DNA from: Phaeosaccion multiseriatum | Lineage: Eukaryota; Ochrophyta, other classes | NCBI GenBank assembly: GCA_965112735.1 | Contig: OZ218965.1 | Coordinates: 2,356,001-2,420,000, forward strand | Direction of reading: 5' to 3' | Length of the DNA: 64,000 nucleotides | Shown: in pieces, positions 53,439 through 64,000 of the stretch | Numbering within the stretch: position 1 is the first letter of the stretch | How the letters are laid out: every line of letters starts with the position of its first letter | The notes under the pieces: generated by a model | Seen by the model: the letters and a program-made list of their open reading frames with translations, nothing else | What the model was told of the DNA's origin: nothing | Database searches by the model: none | Program-made: the position numbers and the translations under genes

Positions 53439-53631
53439 GCGACCTAAGCCGCTTAGACAAGTGGTAACCCTTGATATATTATACGGGATGGAACCCGTTT
53501 GCAAGCCCTGCTGCTAGGCTCTCCTTATACCAAGATCACCGTTCTGACGTCCTCCTCCACTCAGAATCTACGTAATATAGGACACACCGACCATTGACTT
53601 ATGGTCCTTCTCGCTCCGAGGCCTTCCAACA
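53439..53631 (-). repeat. Element 2, 5' LTR (right copy)
   Basis: This 193-bp copy of 36391-36583 differs at two bases by eye. On the minus strand it runs TGTTGGAAGG to GGTCGC(A) and joins RNase H coding sequence directly, without primer site or gag. Confidence 0.85.
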
Positions 53632-55548
53632 CAGTGGAGAACCACTTCGTCCGAGGCCTCAGGACTCGAGAACCACTTGAGAACCACTTCGTCCGAGGCC
53701 TCAGGACTCGAGAAACCACTGGAGAATCACTTCGTCCGAGGCCTCAGGACTCGAGAACCAGTGGAGAACCACTTCGTCCGAGGCCTCAGGACTCGAGAAC
53801 CACTTGAGAACCACCTCGTCCGAGGCCTCAGGACTCGAGAACCAGTGGAGAACCACTTCGTCCGAGGCCTCAGGACTCGAGAACCACTTGAGAATCACTT
53901 CGTCCGCGGCCTCAGGACTCGAGAACCAGTGAAGAACCACTTCGTCCGAGGCCTCAGGACTCGAGAACCAGTGGAGAACCACTTCGTCCGAGGCCTCAGG
54001 ACTCGAGAACCAGTGGAGAACCACTTCGTCCGAGGCCTCAGGACTCGAGAACCACTGGAGAACCACTTCGTCCGAGGCCTCAGGACTCGAGAACCAGTGG
54101 AGAACCACTTCGTCCGAGGCCTCAGGACTCGAGAACCACTGGAGAATCACTTCGTCCGAGGCCTCAGGACTCGAGAAACAGTGGAGAACCACTTCGTCCG
54201 AGGCCTCAGGACTCGAGAACCAGTGGAGAACCACTTCGTCCGCGGTCTCAGGACTCGAGAACCACTTGAGAATCACTTCGTCCGCGGCCTCAGGACTCGA
54301 GAACCAGTGAAGAACCACTTCGTCCGAGGCCTCAGGACTCGAGAACCAGTGGAGAACCACTTCGTCCGAGGCCTCAGGACTCGAGAACCAGTGGAGAACC
54401 ACTTCGTCCGAGGCCTCAGGACTCGAGAACCACTGGAGAACCACTTCGTCCGAGGCCTCAGGACTCGAGAACCAGTGGAGAACCACTTCGTCCGAGGCCT
54501 CAGGACTCGAGAACCACTGGAGAATCACTTCGTCCGCGGCCTCAGGACTCGAGAACCACTTGAGAACCACTTCGTCCGAGGCCTCAGGACTCGAGAACCA
54601 GTGGAGAACCACTTCGGCCGCGGCCTCAGGACTCGAGAACCACTTGAGAACCACTTCGTCCGAGGCCTCAGGACTCGAGAACCACTGAGGCCTCAGGACT
54701 CGAGAACCAGTGGAGAACCACTTCGTCCGCGGCCTCAGGACTCGAGAACCAGTGGAGAACCACTTCGTCCGATGCCTCAGGACTCGGGAACCAGTGGAGA
54801 ACCACTTCGTCCGAGGCCTCAGGACTCGAGAACCAGTTGAGAACCACTTCGTCCGAGGCCTCAGGACTCGAGAACCACTTGAGAACCACTTCGTCCGCGG
54901 CCTCAGGACTCGAGAACCACTTGAGAACCACTTCGTCCGCGGCCTCAGAACTCGAGAACCACTTGAGAACCACTTCGTCCGAGGCCTCAGGACTCGAGAA
55001 CCACTTGAGAACCACTTCGTCCGAGGCCTCAGGACTCGAGAACCACTTAAGAACCACTTCGTCCGAGGCCTCAGGACTCGAGAACCAGTGGAGAACCACT
55101 TCGTCCGCGGCCTCAGGACTCGAGAACCACTTGAGAACCACTTCGTCCGAGGCCTCAGGACTCGAGAACCACTTGAGAACCACTTCGTCCGAGGCCTCAG
55201 GACTCGAGAAACAGTGGAGAACCACTTCGTCCGAGGCCTCAGGACTCGAGAACCACTTGAGAACCACTTCGTCCGAGGCCTCAGGACTCGAGAACCAGTG
55301 GAGAACCACTTCGTCCGAGGCATCAGGACTCGAGAACCAGTGGAGAACCACTTCGTCCGAGGCCTCAGCACTCGAGAACCAGTGGAGAACCACTTCGTCC
55401 GAGGCCTCAGGACTCGAGAACCAGTGGAGAACCACTTCGTCCGAGGCCTCAGGACTCGAGAACCAGTGGAGAACCACTTCGTCCGATGCTTCAGGACTCG
55501 AGAACCAGTGGAGAACCACTTCGTCCGCGGCCTCAGGACTCGAGAACC
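53632..55548. repeat. Subtelomeric 42-bp tandem repeat, distal block
   Basis: About 45 units, mostly CAGTGGAGAACCACTTCGTC or CACTTGAGAACCACTTCGTC followed by CGAGGCCTCAGGACTCGAGAAC. Variation is concentrated at a few sites (CAGTGG/CACTTG/CACTGG, CGAGG/CGCGG). The array abuts the telomere directly. Because 42 is a multiple of 3 and the unit has no stop in several frames, long artefact frames run through both strands. Confidence 0.95.
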
Positions 55549-58500
55549 TTAGGGTTAGGGTTAGGGTTAGGGTTAGGGTTAGGGTTAGGGTTAGGGTTAG
55601 GGTTAGGGTTAGGGTTAGGGTTAGGGTTAGGGTTAGGTTAGGGTTAGGGTTAGGGTTAGGGTTAGGGTTAGGGTTAGGGTTAGGGTTAGGTTAGGGTTAG
55701 GGTTAGGGTTAGGGTTAGGGTTAGGGTTAGGGTTAGGGTTAGGGTTAGGGTTAGGGTTAGGTTAGGGTTAGGGTTAGGGTTAGGGTTAGGGTTAGGGTTA
55801 GGGTTAGGGTTAGGGTTAGGGTTAGGGTTAGGGTTAGGGTTAGGGTTAGGGTTAGGGTTAGGGTTAGGGTTAGGGTTAGGGTTAGGGTTAGGGTTAGGGT
55901 TAGGGTTAGGGTTAGGGTTAGGGTTAGGGTTAGGGTTAGGGTTAGGGTTAGGTTAGGGTTAGGGTTAGGGTTAGGGTTAGGGTTAGGGTTAGGGTTAGGG
56001 TTAGGGTTAGGGTTAGGGTTAGGGTTAGGGTTAGGGTTAGGGTTAGGGTTAGGGTTAGGGTTAGGGTTAGGGTTAGGGTTAGGGTTAGGGTTAGGGTTAG
56101 GGTTAGGGTTAGGGTTAGGGTTAGGGTTAGGGTTAGGTTAGGGTTAGGGTTAGGGTTAGGGTTAGGGTTAGGGTTAGGTTAGGGTTAGGGTTAGGGTTAG
56201 GGTTAGGTTAGGGTTAGGGTTAGGGTTAGGGTTAGGGTTAGGGTTAGGGTTAGGGTTAGGGTTAGGGTTAGGGTTAGGGTTAGGGTTAGGGTTAGGGTTA
56301 GGGTTAGGGTTAGGGTTAGGGTTAGGGTTAGGGTTAGGGTTAGGGTTAGGGTTAGGGTTAGGGTTAGGGTTAGGGTTAGGGTTAGGGTTAGGGTTAGGGT
56401 TAGGGTTAGGGTTAGGGTTAGGGTTAGGGTTAGGGTTAGGGTTAGGGTTAGGGTTAGGGTTAGGGTTAGGGTTAGGGTTAGGGTTAGGGTTAGGGTTAGG
56501 GTTAGGGTTAGGGTTAGGGTTAGGGTTAGGGTTAGGGTTAGGGTTAGGGTTAGGGTTAGGGTTAGGGTTAGGGTTAGGGTTAGGGTTAGGGTTAGGGTTA
56601 GGGTTAGGGTTAGGGTTAGGGTTAGGGTTAGGGTTAGGGTTAGGGTTAGGGTTAGGGTTAGGGTTAGGGTTAGGGTTAGGGTTAGGGTTAGGGTTAGGGT
56701 TAGGGTTAGGGTTAGGGTTAGGGTTAGGGTTAGGGTTAGGGTTAGGGTTAGGGTTAGGGTTAGGGTTAGGGTTAGGGTTAGGGTTAGGGTTAGGGTTAGG
56801 GTTAGGGTTAGGGTTAGGGTTAGGGTTAGGGTTAGGGTTAGGGTTAGGGTTAGGGTTAGGGTTAGGGTTAGGGTTAGGGTTAGGGTTAGGGTTAGGGTTA
56901 GGGTTAGGGTTAGGGTTAGGGTTAGGGTTAGGGTTAGGGTTAGGGTTAGGGTTAGGGTTAGGGTTAGGGTTAGGGTTAGGGTTAGGGTTAGGGTTAGGGT
57001 TAGGGTTAGGGTTAGGGTTAGGGTTAGGGTTAGGGTTAGGGTTAGGGTTAGGGTTAGGGTTAGGGTTAGGGTTAGGGTTAGGGTTAGGGTTAGGGTTAGG
57101 GTTAGGGTTAGGGTTAGGGTTAGGGTTAGGGTTAGGGTTAGGGTTAGGGTTAGGGTTAGGGTTAGGGTTAGGGTTAGGGTTAGGGTTAGGGTTAGGGTTA
57201 GGGTTAGGGTTAGGGTTAGGGTTAGGGTTAGGGTTAGGGTTAGGGTTAGGGTTAGGGTTAGGGTTAGGGTTAGGGTTAGGGTTAGGGTTAGGGTTAGGGT
57301 TAGGGTTAGGGTTAGGGTTAGGGTTAGGGTTAGGGTTAGGGTTAGGGTTAGGGTTAGGGTTAGGGTTAGGGTTAGGGTTAGGGTTAGGGTTAGGGTTAGG
57401 GTTAGGGTTAGGGTTAGGGTTAGGGTTAGGGTTAGGGTTAGGGTTAGGGTTAGGGTTAGGGTTAGGGTTAGGGTTAGGGTTAGGGTTAGGGTTAGGGTTA
57501 GGGTTAGGGTTAGGGTTAGGGTTAGGGTTAGGGTTAGGGTTAGGGTTAGGGTTAGGGTTAGGGTTAGGGTTAGGGTTAGGGTTAGGGTTAGGGTTAGGGT
57601 TAGGGTTAGGGTTAGGGTTAGGGTTAGGGTTAGGGTTAGGGTTAGGGTTAGGGTTAGGGTTAGGGTTAGGGTTAGGGTTAGGGTTAGGGTTAGGGTTAGG
57701 GTTAGGGTTAGGGTTAGGGTTAGGGTTAGGGTTAGGGTTAGGGTTAGGGTTAGGGTTAGGGTTAGGGTTAGGGTTAGGGTTAGGGTTAGGGTTAGGGTTA
57801 GGGTTAGGGTTAGGGTTAGGGTTAGGGTTAGGGTTAGGGTTAGGGTTAGGGTTAGGGTTAGGGTTAGGGTTAGGGTTAGGGTTAGGGTTAGGGTTAGGGT
57901 TAGGGTTAGGGTTAGGGTTAGGGTTAGGGTTAGGGTTAGGGTTAGGGTTAGGGTTAGGGTTAGGGTTAGGGTTAGGGTTAGGGTTAGGGTTAGGGTTAGG
58001 GTTAGGGTTAGGGTTAGGGTTAGGGTTAGGGTTAGGGTTAGGGTTAGGGTTAGGGTTAGGGTTAGGGTTAGGGTTAGGGTTAGGGTTAGGGTTAGGGTTA
58101 GGGTTAGGGTTAGGGTTAGGGTTAGGGTTAGGGTTAGGGTTAGGGTTAGGGTTAGGGTTAGGGTTAGGGTTAGGGTTAGGGTTAGGGTTAGGGTTAGGGT
58201 TAGGGTTAGGGTTAGGGTTAGGGTTAGGGTTAGGGTTAGGGTTAGGGTTAGGGTTAGGGTTAGGGTTAGGGTTAGGGTTAGGGTTAGGGTTAGGGTTAGG
58301 GTTAGGGTTAGGGTTAGGGTTAGGGTTAGGGTTAGGGTTAGGGTTAGGGTTAGGGTTAGGGTTAGGGTTAGGGTTAGGGTTAGGGTTAGGGTTAGGGTTA
58401 GGGTTAGGGTTAGGGTTAGGGTTAGGGTTAGGGTTAGGGTTAGGGTTAGGGTTAGGGTTAGGGTTAGGGTTAGGGTTAGGGTTAGGGTTAGGGTTAGGGT

Positions 58501-61500
58501 TAGGGTTAGGGTTAGGGTTAGGGTTAGGGTTAGGGTTAGGGTTAGGGTTAGGGTTAGGGTTAGGGTTAGGGTTAGGGTTAGGGTTAGGGTTAGGGTTAGG
58601 GTTAGGGTTAGGGTTAGGGTTAGGGTTAGGGTTAGGGTTAGGGTTAGGGTTAGGGTTAGGGTTAGGGTTAGGGTTAGGGTTAGGGTTAGGGTTAGGGTTA
58701 GGGTTAGGGTTAGGGTTAGGGTTAGGGTTAGGGTTAGGGTTAGGGTTAGGGTTAGGGTTAGGGTTAGGGTTAGGGTTAGGGTTAGGGTTAGGGTTAGGGT
58801 TAGGGTTAGGGTTAGGGTTAGGGTTAGGGTTAGGGTTAGGGTTAGGGTTAGGGTTAGGGTTAGGGTTAGGGTTAGGGTTAGGGTTAGGGTTAGGGTTAGG
58901 GTTAGGGTTAGGGTTAGGGTTAGGGTTAGGGTTAGGGTTAGGGTTAGGGTTAGGGTTAGGGTTAGGGTTAGGGTTAGGGTTAGGGTTAGGGTTAGGGTTA
59001 GGGTTAGGGTTAGGGTTAGGGTTAGGGTTAGGGTTAGGGTTAGGGTTAGGGTTAGGGTTAGGGTTAGGGTTAGGGTTAGGGTTAGGGTTAGGGTTAGGGT
59101 TAGGGTTAGGGTTAGGGTTAGGGTTAGGGTTAGGGTTAGGGTTAGGGTTAGGGTTAGGGTTAGGGTTAGGGTTAGGGTTAGGGTTAGGGTTAGGGTTAGG
59201 GTTAGGGTTAGGGTTAGGGTTAGGGTTAGGGTTAGGGTTAGGGTTAGGGTTAGGGTTAGGGTTAGGGTTAGGGTTAGGGTTAGGGTTAGGGTTAGGGTTA
59301 GGGTTAGGGTTAGGGTTAGGGTTAGGGTTAGGGTTAGGGTTAGGGTTAGGGTTAGGGTTAGGGTTAGGGTTAGGGTTAGGGTTAGGGTTAGGGTTAGGGT
59401 TAGGGTTAGGGTTAGGGTTAGGGTTAGGGTTAGGGTTAGGGTTAGGGTTAGGGTTAGGGTTAGGGTTAGGGTTAGGGTTAGGGTTAGGGTTAGGGTTAGG
59501 GTTAGGGTTAGGGTTAGGGTTAGGGTTAGGGTTAGGGTTAGGGTTAGGGTTAGGGTTAGGGTTAGGGTTAGGGTTAGGGTTAGGGTTAGGGTTAGGGTTA
59601 GGGTTAGGGTTAGGGTTAGGGTTAGGGTTAGGGTTAGGGTTAGGGTTAGGGTTAGGGTTAGGGTTAGGGTTAGGGTTAGGGTTAGGGTTAGGGTTAGGGT
59701 TAGGGTTAGGGTTAGGGTTAGGGTTAGGGTTAGGGTTAGGGTTAGGGTTAGGGTTAGGGTTAGGGTTAGGGTTAGGGTTAGGGTTAGGGTTAGGGTTAGG
59801 GTTAGGGTTAGGGTTAGGGTTAGGGTTAGGGTTAGGGTTAGGGTTAGGGTTAGGGTTAGGGTTAGGGTTAGGGTTAGGGTTAGGGTTAGGGTTAGGGTTA
59901 GGGTTAGGGTTAGGGTTAGGGTTAGGGTTAGGGTTAGGGTTAGGGTTAGGGTTAGGGTTAGGGTTAGGGTTAGGGTTAGGGTTAGGGTTAGGGTTAGGGT
60001 TAGGGTTAGGGTTAGGGTTAGGGTTAGGGTTAGGGTTAGGGTTAGGGTTAGGGTTAGGGTTAGGGTTAGGGTTAGGGTTAGGGTTAGGGTTAGGGTTAGG
60101 GTTAGGGTTAGGGTTAGGGTTAGGGTTAGGGTTAGGGTTAGGGTTAGGGTTAGGGTTAGGGTTAGGGTTAGGGTTAGGGTTAGGGTTAGGGTTAGGGTTA
60201 GGGTTAGGGTTAGGGTTAGGGTTAGGGTTAGGGTTAGGGTTAGGGTTAGGGTTAGGGTTAGGGTTAGGGTTAGGGTTAGGGTTAGGGTTAGGGTTAGGGT
60301 TAGGGTTAGGGTTAGGGTTAGGGTTAGGGTTAGGGTTAGGGTTAGGGTTAGGGTTAGGGTTAGGGTTAGGGTTAGGGTTAGGGTTAGGGTTAGGGTTAGG
60401 GTTAGGGTTAGGGTTAGGGTTAGGGTTAGGGTTAGGGTTAGGGTTAGGGTTAGGGTTAGGGTTAGGGTTAGGGTTAGGGTTAGGGTTAGGGTTAGGGTTA
60501 GGGTTAGGGTTAGGGTTAGGGTTAGGGTTAGGGTTAGGGTTAGGGTTAGGGTTAGGGTTAGGGTTAGGGTTAGGGTTAGGGTTAGGGTTAGGGTTAGGGT
60601 TAGGGTTAGGGTTAGGGTTAGGGTTAGGGTTAGGGTTAGGGTTAGGGTTAGGGTTAGGGTTAGGGTTAGGGTTAGGGTTAGGGTTAGGGTTAGGGTTAGG
60701 GTTAGGGTTAGGGTTAGGGTTAGGGTTAGGGTTAGGGTTAGGGTTAGGGTTAGGGTTAGGGTTAGGGTTAGGGTTAGGGTTAGGGTTAGGGTTAGGGTTA
60801 GGGTTAGGGTTAGGGTTAGGGTTAGGGTTAGGGTTAGGGTTAGGGTTAGGGTTAGGGTTAGGGTTAGGGTTAGGGTTAGGGTTAGGGTTAGGGTTAGGGT
60901 TAGGGTTAGGGTTAGGGTTAGGGTTAGGGTTAGGGTTAGGGTTAGGGTTAGGGTTAGGGTTAGGGTTAGGGTTAGGGTTAGGGTTAGGGTTAGGGTTAGG
61001 GTTAGGGTTAGGGTTAGGGTTAGGGTTAGGGTTAGGGTTAGGGTTAGGGTTAGGGTTAGGGTTAGGGTTAGGGTTAGGGTTAGGGTTAGGGTTAGGGTTA
61101 GGGTTAGGGTTAGGGTTAGGGTTAGGGTTAGGGTTAGGGTTAGGGTTAGGGTTAGGGTTAGGGTTAGGGTTAGGGTTAGGGTTAGGGTTAGGGTTAGGGT
61201 TAGGGTTAGGGTTAGGGTTAGGGTTAGGGTTAGGGTTAGGGTTAGGGTTAGGGTTAGGGTTAGGGTTAGGGTTAGGGTTAGGGTTAGGGTTAGGGTTAGG
61301 GTTAGGGTTAGGGTTAGGGTTAGGGTTAGGGTTAGGGTTAGGGTTAGGGTTAGGGTTAGGGTTAGGGTTAGGGTTAGGGTTAGGGTTAGGGTTAGGGTTA
61401 GGGTTAGGGTTAGGGTTAGGGTTAGGGTTAGGGTTAGGGTTAGGGTTAGGGTTAGGGTTAGGGTTAGGGTTAGGGTTAGGGTTAGGGTTAGGGTTAGGGT

Positions 61501-64000
61501 TAGGGTTAGGGTTAGGGTTAGGGTTAGGGTTAGGGTTAGGGTTAGGGTTAGGGTTAGGGTTAGGGTTAGGGTTAGGGTTAGGGTTAGGGTTAGGGTTAGG
61601 GTTAGGGTTAGGGTTAGGGTTAGGGTTAGGGTTAGGGTTAGGGTTAGGGTTAGGGTTAGGGTTAGGGTTAGGGTTAGGGTTAGGGTTAGGGTTAGGGTTA
61701 GGGTTAGGGTTAGGGTTAGGGTTAGGGTTAGGGTTAGGGTTAGGGTTAGGGTTAGGGTTAGGGTTAGGGTTAGGGTTAGGGTTAGGGTTAGGGTTAGGGT
61801 TAGGGTTAGGGTTAGGGTTAGGGTTAGGGTTAGGGTTAGGGTTAGGGTTAGGGTTAGGGTTAGGGTTAGGGTTAGGGTTAGGGTTAGGGTTAGGGTTAGG
61901 GTTAGGGTTAGGGTTAGGGTTAGGGTTAGGGTTAGGGTTAGGGTTAGGGTTAGGGTTAGGGTTAGGGTTAGGGTTAGGGTTAGGGTTAGGGTTAGGGTTA
62001 GGGTTAGGGTTAGGGTTAGGGTTAGGGTTAGGGTTAGGGTTAGGGTTAGGGTTAGGGTTAGGGTTAGGGTTAGGGTTAGGGTTAGGGTTAGGGTTAGGGT
62101 TAGGGTTAGGGTTAGGGTTAGGGTTAGGGTTAGGGTTAGGGTTAGGGTTAGGGTTAGGGTTAGGGTTAGGGTTAGGGTTAGGGTTAGGGTTAGGGTTAGG
62201 GTTAGGGTTAGGGTTAGGGTTAGGGTTAGGGTTAGGGTTAGGGTTAGGGTTAGGGTTAGGGTTAGGGTTAGGGTTAGGGTTAGGGTTAGGGTTAGGGTTA
62301 GGGTTAGGGTTAGGGTTAGGGTTAGGGTTAGGGTTAGGGTTAGGGTTAGGGTTAGGGTTAGGGTTAGGGTTAGGGTTAGGGTTAGGGTTAGGGTTAGGGT
62401 TAGGGTTAGGGTTAGGGTTAGGGTTAGGGTTAGGGTTAGGGTTAGGGTTAGGGTTAGGGTTAGGGTTAGGGTTAGGGTTAGGGTTAGGGTTAGGGTTAGG
62501 GTTAGGGTTAGGGTTAGGGTTAGGGTTAGGGTTAGGGTTAGGGTTAGGGTTAGGGTTAGGGTTAGGGTTAGGGTTAGGGTTAGGGTTAGGGTTAGGGTTA
62601 GGGTTAGGGTTAGGGTTAGGGTTAGGGTTAGGGTTAGGGTTAGGGTTAGGGTTAGGGTTAGGGTTAGGGTTAGGGTTAGGGTTAGGGTTAGGGTTAGGGT
62701 TAGGGTTAGGGTTAGGGTTAGGGTTAGGGTTAGGGTTAGGGTTAGGGTTAGGGTTAGGGTTAGGGTTAGGGTTAGGGTTAGGGTTAGGGTTAGGGTTAGG
62801 GTTAGGGTTAGGGTTAGGGTTAGGGTTAGGGTTAGGGTTAGGGTTAGGGTTAGGGTTAGGGTTAGGGTTAGGGTTAGGGTTAGGGTTAGGGTTAGGGTTA
62901 GGGTTAGGGTTAGGGTTAGGGTTAGGGTTAGGGTTAGGGTTAGGGTTAGGGTTAGGGTTAGGGTTAGGGTTAGGGTTAGGGTTAGGGTTAGGGTTAGGGT
63001 TAGGGTTAGGGTTAGGGTTAGGGTTAGGGTTAGGGTTAGGGTTAGGGTTAGGGTTAGGGTTAGGGTTAGGGTTAGGGTTAGGGTTAGGGTTAGGGTTAGG
63101 GTTAGGGTTAGGGTTAGGGTTAGGGTTAGGGTTAGGGTTAGGGTTAGGGTTAGGGTTAGGGTTAGGGTTAGGGTTAGGGTTAGGGTTAGGGTTAGGGTTA
63201 GGGTTAGGGTTAGGGTTAGGGTTAGGGTTAGGGTTAGGGTTAGGGTTAGGGTTAGGGTTAGGGTTAGGGTTAGGGTTAGGGTTAGGGTTAGGGTTAGGGT
63301 TAGGGTTAGGGTTAGGGTTAGGGTTAGGGTTAGGGTTAGGGTTAGGGTTAGGGTTAGGGTTAGGGTTAGGGTTAGGGTTAGGGTTAGGGTTAGGGTTAGG
63401 GTTAGGGTTAGGGTTAGGGTTAGGGTTAGGGTTAGGGTTAGGGTTAGGGTTAGGGTTAGGGTTAGGGTTAGGGTTAGGGTTAGGGTTAGGGTTAGGGTTA
63501 GGGTTAGGGTTAGGGTTAGGGTTAGGGTTAGGGTTAGGGTTAGGGTTAGGGTTAGGGTTAGGGTTAGGGTTAGGGTTAGGGTTAGGGTTAGGGTTAGGGT
63601 TAGGGTTAGGGTTAGGGTTAGGGTTAGGGTTAGGGTTAGGGTTAGGGTTAGGGTTAGGGTTAGGGTTAGGGTTAGGGTTAGGGTTAGGGTTAGGGTTAGG
63701 GTTAGGGTTAGGGTTAGGGTTAGGGTTAGGGTTAGGGTTAGGGTTAGGGTTAGGGTTAGGGTTAGGGTTAGGGTTAGGGTTAGGGTTAGGGTTAGGGTTA
63801 GGGTTAGGGTTAGGGTTAGGGTTAGGGTTAGGGTTAGGGTTAGGGTTAGGGTTAGGGTTAGGGTTAGGGTTAGGGTTAGGGTTAGGGTTAGGGTTAGGGT
63901 TAGGGTTAGGGTTAGGGTTAGGGTTAGGGTTAGGGTTAGGGTTAGGGTTAGGGTTAGGGTTAGGGTTAGGGTTAGGGTTAGGGTTAGGGTTAGGGTTAGG
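55549..64000 (+). repeat. Telomere, (TTAGGG)n
   Basis: About 8.45 kb of TTAGGG on the plus strand running to the window end, so this is a right chromosome end. Seven shortened TTAGG units occur, all before about 56210. From there to base 64000 the repeat is perfect. Confidence 0.98.

Larger units (their letters stand above)
36391..53631 (-). mobile_element. Element 2: internally deleted Ty3/gypsy chromovirus-like retrotransposon, interrupted by element 1
   Basis: Two 193-bp LTRs bound this minus-strand element inside the subtelomeric 42-bp array. Its 5' LTR (53631-53439) is followed at once by the middle of RNase H (MYICHHPCTVVTDHQ). The primer site, gag, protease and reverse transcriptase are therefore missing. 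The remaining pol runs 53438-51009, is cut by element 1 at 51008/38203, and resumes 38198-36660. Across the cut, WPSMN joins GHALYWARS in frame once the duplicated GAAC is removed. No clear target duplication of its own is seen; the left flank has eight extra bases (TTGTAAAA). Confidence 0.85.

Noticed and set aside
53632-55548. A CRISPR-like array
   Set aside because: Units are directly adjacent 42-bp repeats without unique spacers, in a eukaryotic subtelomere.
53677-55694. Very long open frames through the 42-bp array on both strands (up to 556 codons)
   Set aside because: They follow from a stop-free 42-bp unit repeated in tandem; no splice sites, starts or codon bias support a gene.

Overview
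The window is the right end of a eukaryotic chromosome. It closes with about 8.45 kb of TTAGGG repeats running to base 64000. The genes are GC-rich and split by many short GT-AG introns full of simple repeats. One gene product (26120-27278) starts with a signal peptide followed at once by a Phe-initial transit-like sequence, the targeting signal of algae with red-derived secondary plastids. With the telomere motif this points to a heterokont (stramenopile) alga; I cannot name the genus.

Bases 1-30.6 kb form a dense gene region. In order they are: a COPI-associated-like membrane protein (+); a large B-box/IQ-like protein (-); a 14-exon type I membrane protein with a reprolysin-like domain that has lost its zinc histidines (+); a type II membrane glycosyltransferase-like protein (+); a MINDY-3/4 deubiquitinase (+); an ATX1-like copper chaperone (-); a calcineurin-like metallophosphoesterase (+); cytosolic tyrosyl-tRNA synthetase (-); a plastid-directed YqeY/GatB-domain protein (+); a 28-residue-repeat protein (-); and a ubiquitin-like protein (+). 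Exon phases agree throughout the models given as full, which supports them strongly. Two head-to-head pairs (5733/5866 and 25931/26120) share promoter regions under 200 bp.

Bases 31.5-35.2 kb hold weaker genes: a broken zinc-finger fragment and a DENND4-like C-terminal region with apparent frameshifts. Bases 35.2-36.05 kb hold small inverted-repeat elements.

From 36.05 kb to the telomere is a subtelomeric array of 42-bp repeats, split by nested LTR retrotransposons. Element 2 (LTRs 36391-36583 and 53439-53631, internally deleted) lies in the array. Element 1 (LTRs 38520-38715 and 50813-51008) lies inside the pol gene of element 2, with a 4-bp target duplication and exact frame continuity across the insertion. 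Both are Ty3/gypsy chromovirus-like on the minus strand.

The most unusual find is that both Pol polyproteins carry an RNase D/WRN-type 3'-5' exonuclease domain (DEDDy) between RNase H and integrase. In element 1 the Gag-to-Pol reading path also seems to need three recoding events: two -1 shifts at G7 runs and one UGA-CGG readthrough.
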